Assembly (NCBI GenBank): GCA_937974195.1
Contig: CALJIC010000231.1
Location: forward strand, 1-5,276
Length of the DNA: 5,276 nt
Source of the DNA: an uncultured Roseiflexaceae bacterium
Lineage (GTDB): Bacteria > Chloroflexota > Chloroflexia > Chloroflexales > Roseiflexaceae
Reading direction: 5' to 3'
The stretch's first letter is position 1, and the number at the start of each line of letters is the position of its first letter. Below, in pieces: positions 4,935-5,276 of the stretch. Under the pieces are notes generated by a model. It was not told the origin of the DNA and searched no databases. It saw only the letters and a program-made list of their open reading frames with translations. A program made the translations under genes and the position numbers.

Positions 4935-5276
4935 TGCCGGCCTCCCCGTTGGTGTTCTGTGTGGCGGCGTCGCTGCTCTCGCCTCCGCCTCCCCCGCTGC
5001 CTGCCTGCGGCCCCTCCGGTGAGCCGGAGTCTTTGCGGGCCAGGGCCGCGTAGACGGTCGGCTCATCACGCAGTGGCCCGCGCTGTCGGCGCAAGTCCTT
5101 CGCGAGCGGCGCGTCGCTCGTCGCCGGCGCCGGGGGCCCGGCCGCCCCCGCCGCCCCCGGCCCCATGTTCTCGGGGAGGCGCTCGCCCTCCAGCACTGCC
5201 TGCACACCCTTCGGCCCGGCCAGGGTCACGACGCCGCCACCACCGCCCATCCGCAGCTCCTGCCGCAGCACCAGCG
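4924..5276 (-). CDS. C-terminal fragment of an unidentified protein entering from the right edge
   Basis: The frame is open to the window edge, so the 116 visible residues are the end of a longer protein. The first part, VLRQELRMGGGGGVVTLAG followed by PKGVQAVLEGERLPENMG, looks like the last folded segment. The remainder is a low-complexity tail rich in Gly, Ala, Pro and Ser, with one more ordered-looking stretch PTVYAALARKDS. The final residues are NTNGEAGNGH before a TAG stop. The stop overlaps the start of the replication-relaxation gene by 11 nt, so both are probably in one operon. In comparable elements a conjugation-type ATPase or coupling protein often precedes a replication-relaxation gene, and this could be such a C terminus. 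No Walker motif is in view, so that identity is a guess. The reading frame itself is supported by the overlap and by continuous coding character. Confidence 0.7.
   Translation of the reverse strand, partial: LVLRQELRMGGGGGVVTLAGPKGVQAVLEGERLPENMGPGAAGAAGPPAPATSDAPLAKDLRRQRGPLRDEPTVYAALARKDSGSPEGPQAGSGGGGGESSDAATQNTNGEAGNGH
4941..4947 (-). promoter_or_regulatory. Shine-Dalgarno of the replication-relaxation gene
   Basis: GGGGAGG on the minus strand lies 6 nt before the ATG at 4934 and within the final codons of the upstream gene. It is the main reason for preferring this start. Confidence 0.65.

Noticed and set aside
4935..5207. N-terminal extension of the replication-relaxation protein to an ATG at 5207
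   Set aside because: It would overlap the coding end of the upstream gene by nearly 300 nt and the added sequence is Arg-rich nonsense. The ATG at 4934 has a well-placed GGGGAGG.
1..5276. CRISPR array, tRNA or rRNA genes
   Set aside because: No regularly spaced direct repeats, no cloverleaf-like segment with a TTCRA-type T-arm, and no recognisable rRNA sequence were seen on either strand.

Overview
This window is high-GC DNA in which every convincing gene lies on the minus strand, so it reads from right to left. Each complete gene has a purine-rich Shine-Dalgarno-like sequence, which points to a bacterium. The gene types, a replication-relaxation family protein and an archaeal/Chloroflexota-type AAA ATPase, would fit a Chloroflexota (Thermomicrobia-like) or actinobacterial host. 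The host assignment is a guess. Nothing here is a housekeeping locus. The content looks like the replication or mobilisation part of a plasmid or integrative element.

Layout from right to left. (1) 5276-4924 is the C-terminal end of a gene entering from the right edge; it ends in a low-complexity Gly/Ala/Pro tail. (2) 4934-3633 is a complete replication-relaxation-like protein with an N-terminal winged helix and a C-terminal PD-(D/E)XK-like core. It overlaps the stop of gene 1 by 11 nt. (3) 3636-2632 and (4) 2600-1947 are two adjacent, clearly paralogous proteins of no family I recognise. They share two conserved blocks separated by disordered linkers of different length. Gene 3 starts in an ATGA overlap with gene 2. 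(5) 1822-527, after a 124-nt gap with a small hairpin, is a protein that reads as two SSB-like OB folds, the second interrupted by a helical insertion, followed by a long disordered tail. (6) 457-1 is the first third of an ATPase_2-type AAA ATPase running off the left edge. It is less GC-rich than the rest and has its own promoter.

Genes 1 to 4 look translationally coupled and are probably one operon; gene 5 may belong to it or have its own promoter in the 124-nt gap. A candidate ssDNA-binding protein, a relaxation/replication protein and a co-duplicated pair of unknowns together suggest a nucleoprotein complex for plasmid replication or DNA transfer. That joint role is inferred from gene order.

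The most striking non-coding signal is a perfect 17-bp inverted repeat (462-478 and 500-516) between genes 5 and 6. A consensus TATAAT for gene 6 sits at its dyad centre, and the gene 6 ribosome binding site lies inside the proximal arm. Transcripts reading through from gene 5 would fold and hide that ribosome binding site. Transcripts from the local promoter would carry only one arm and leave it free.
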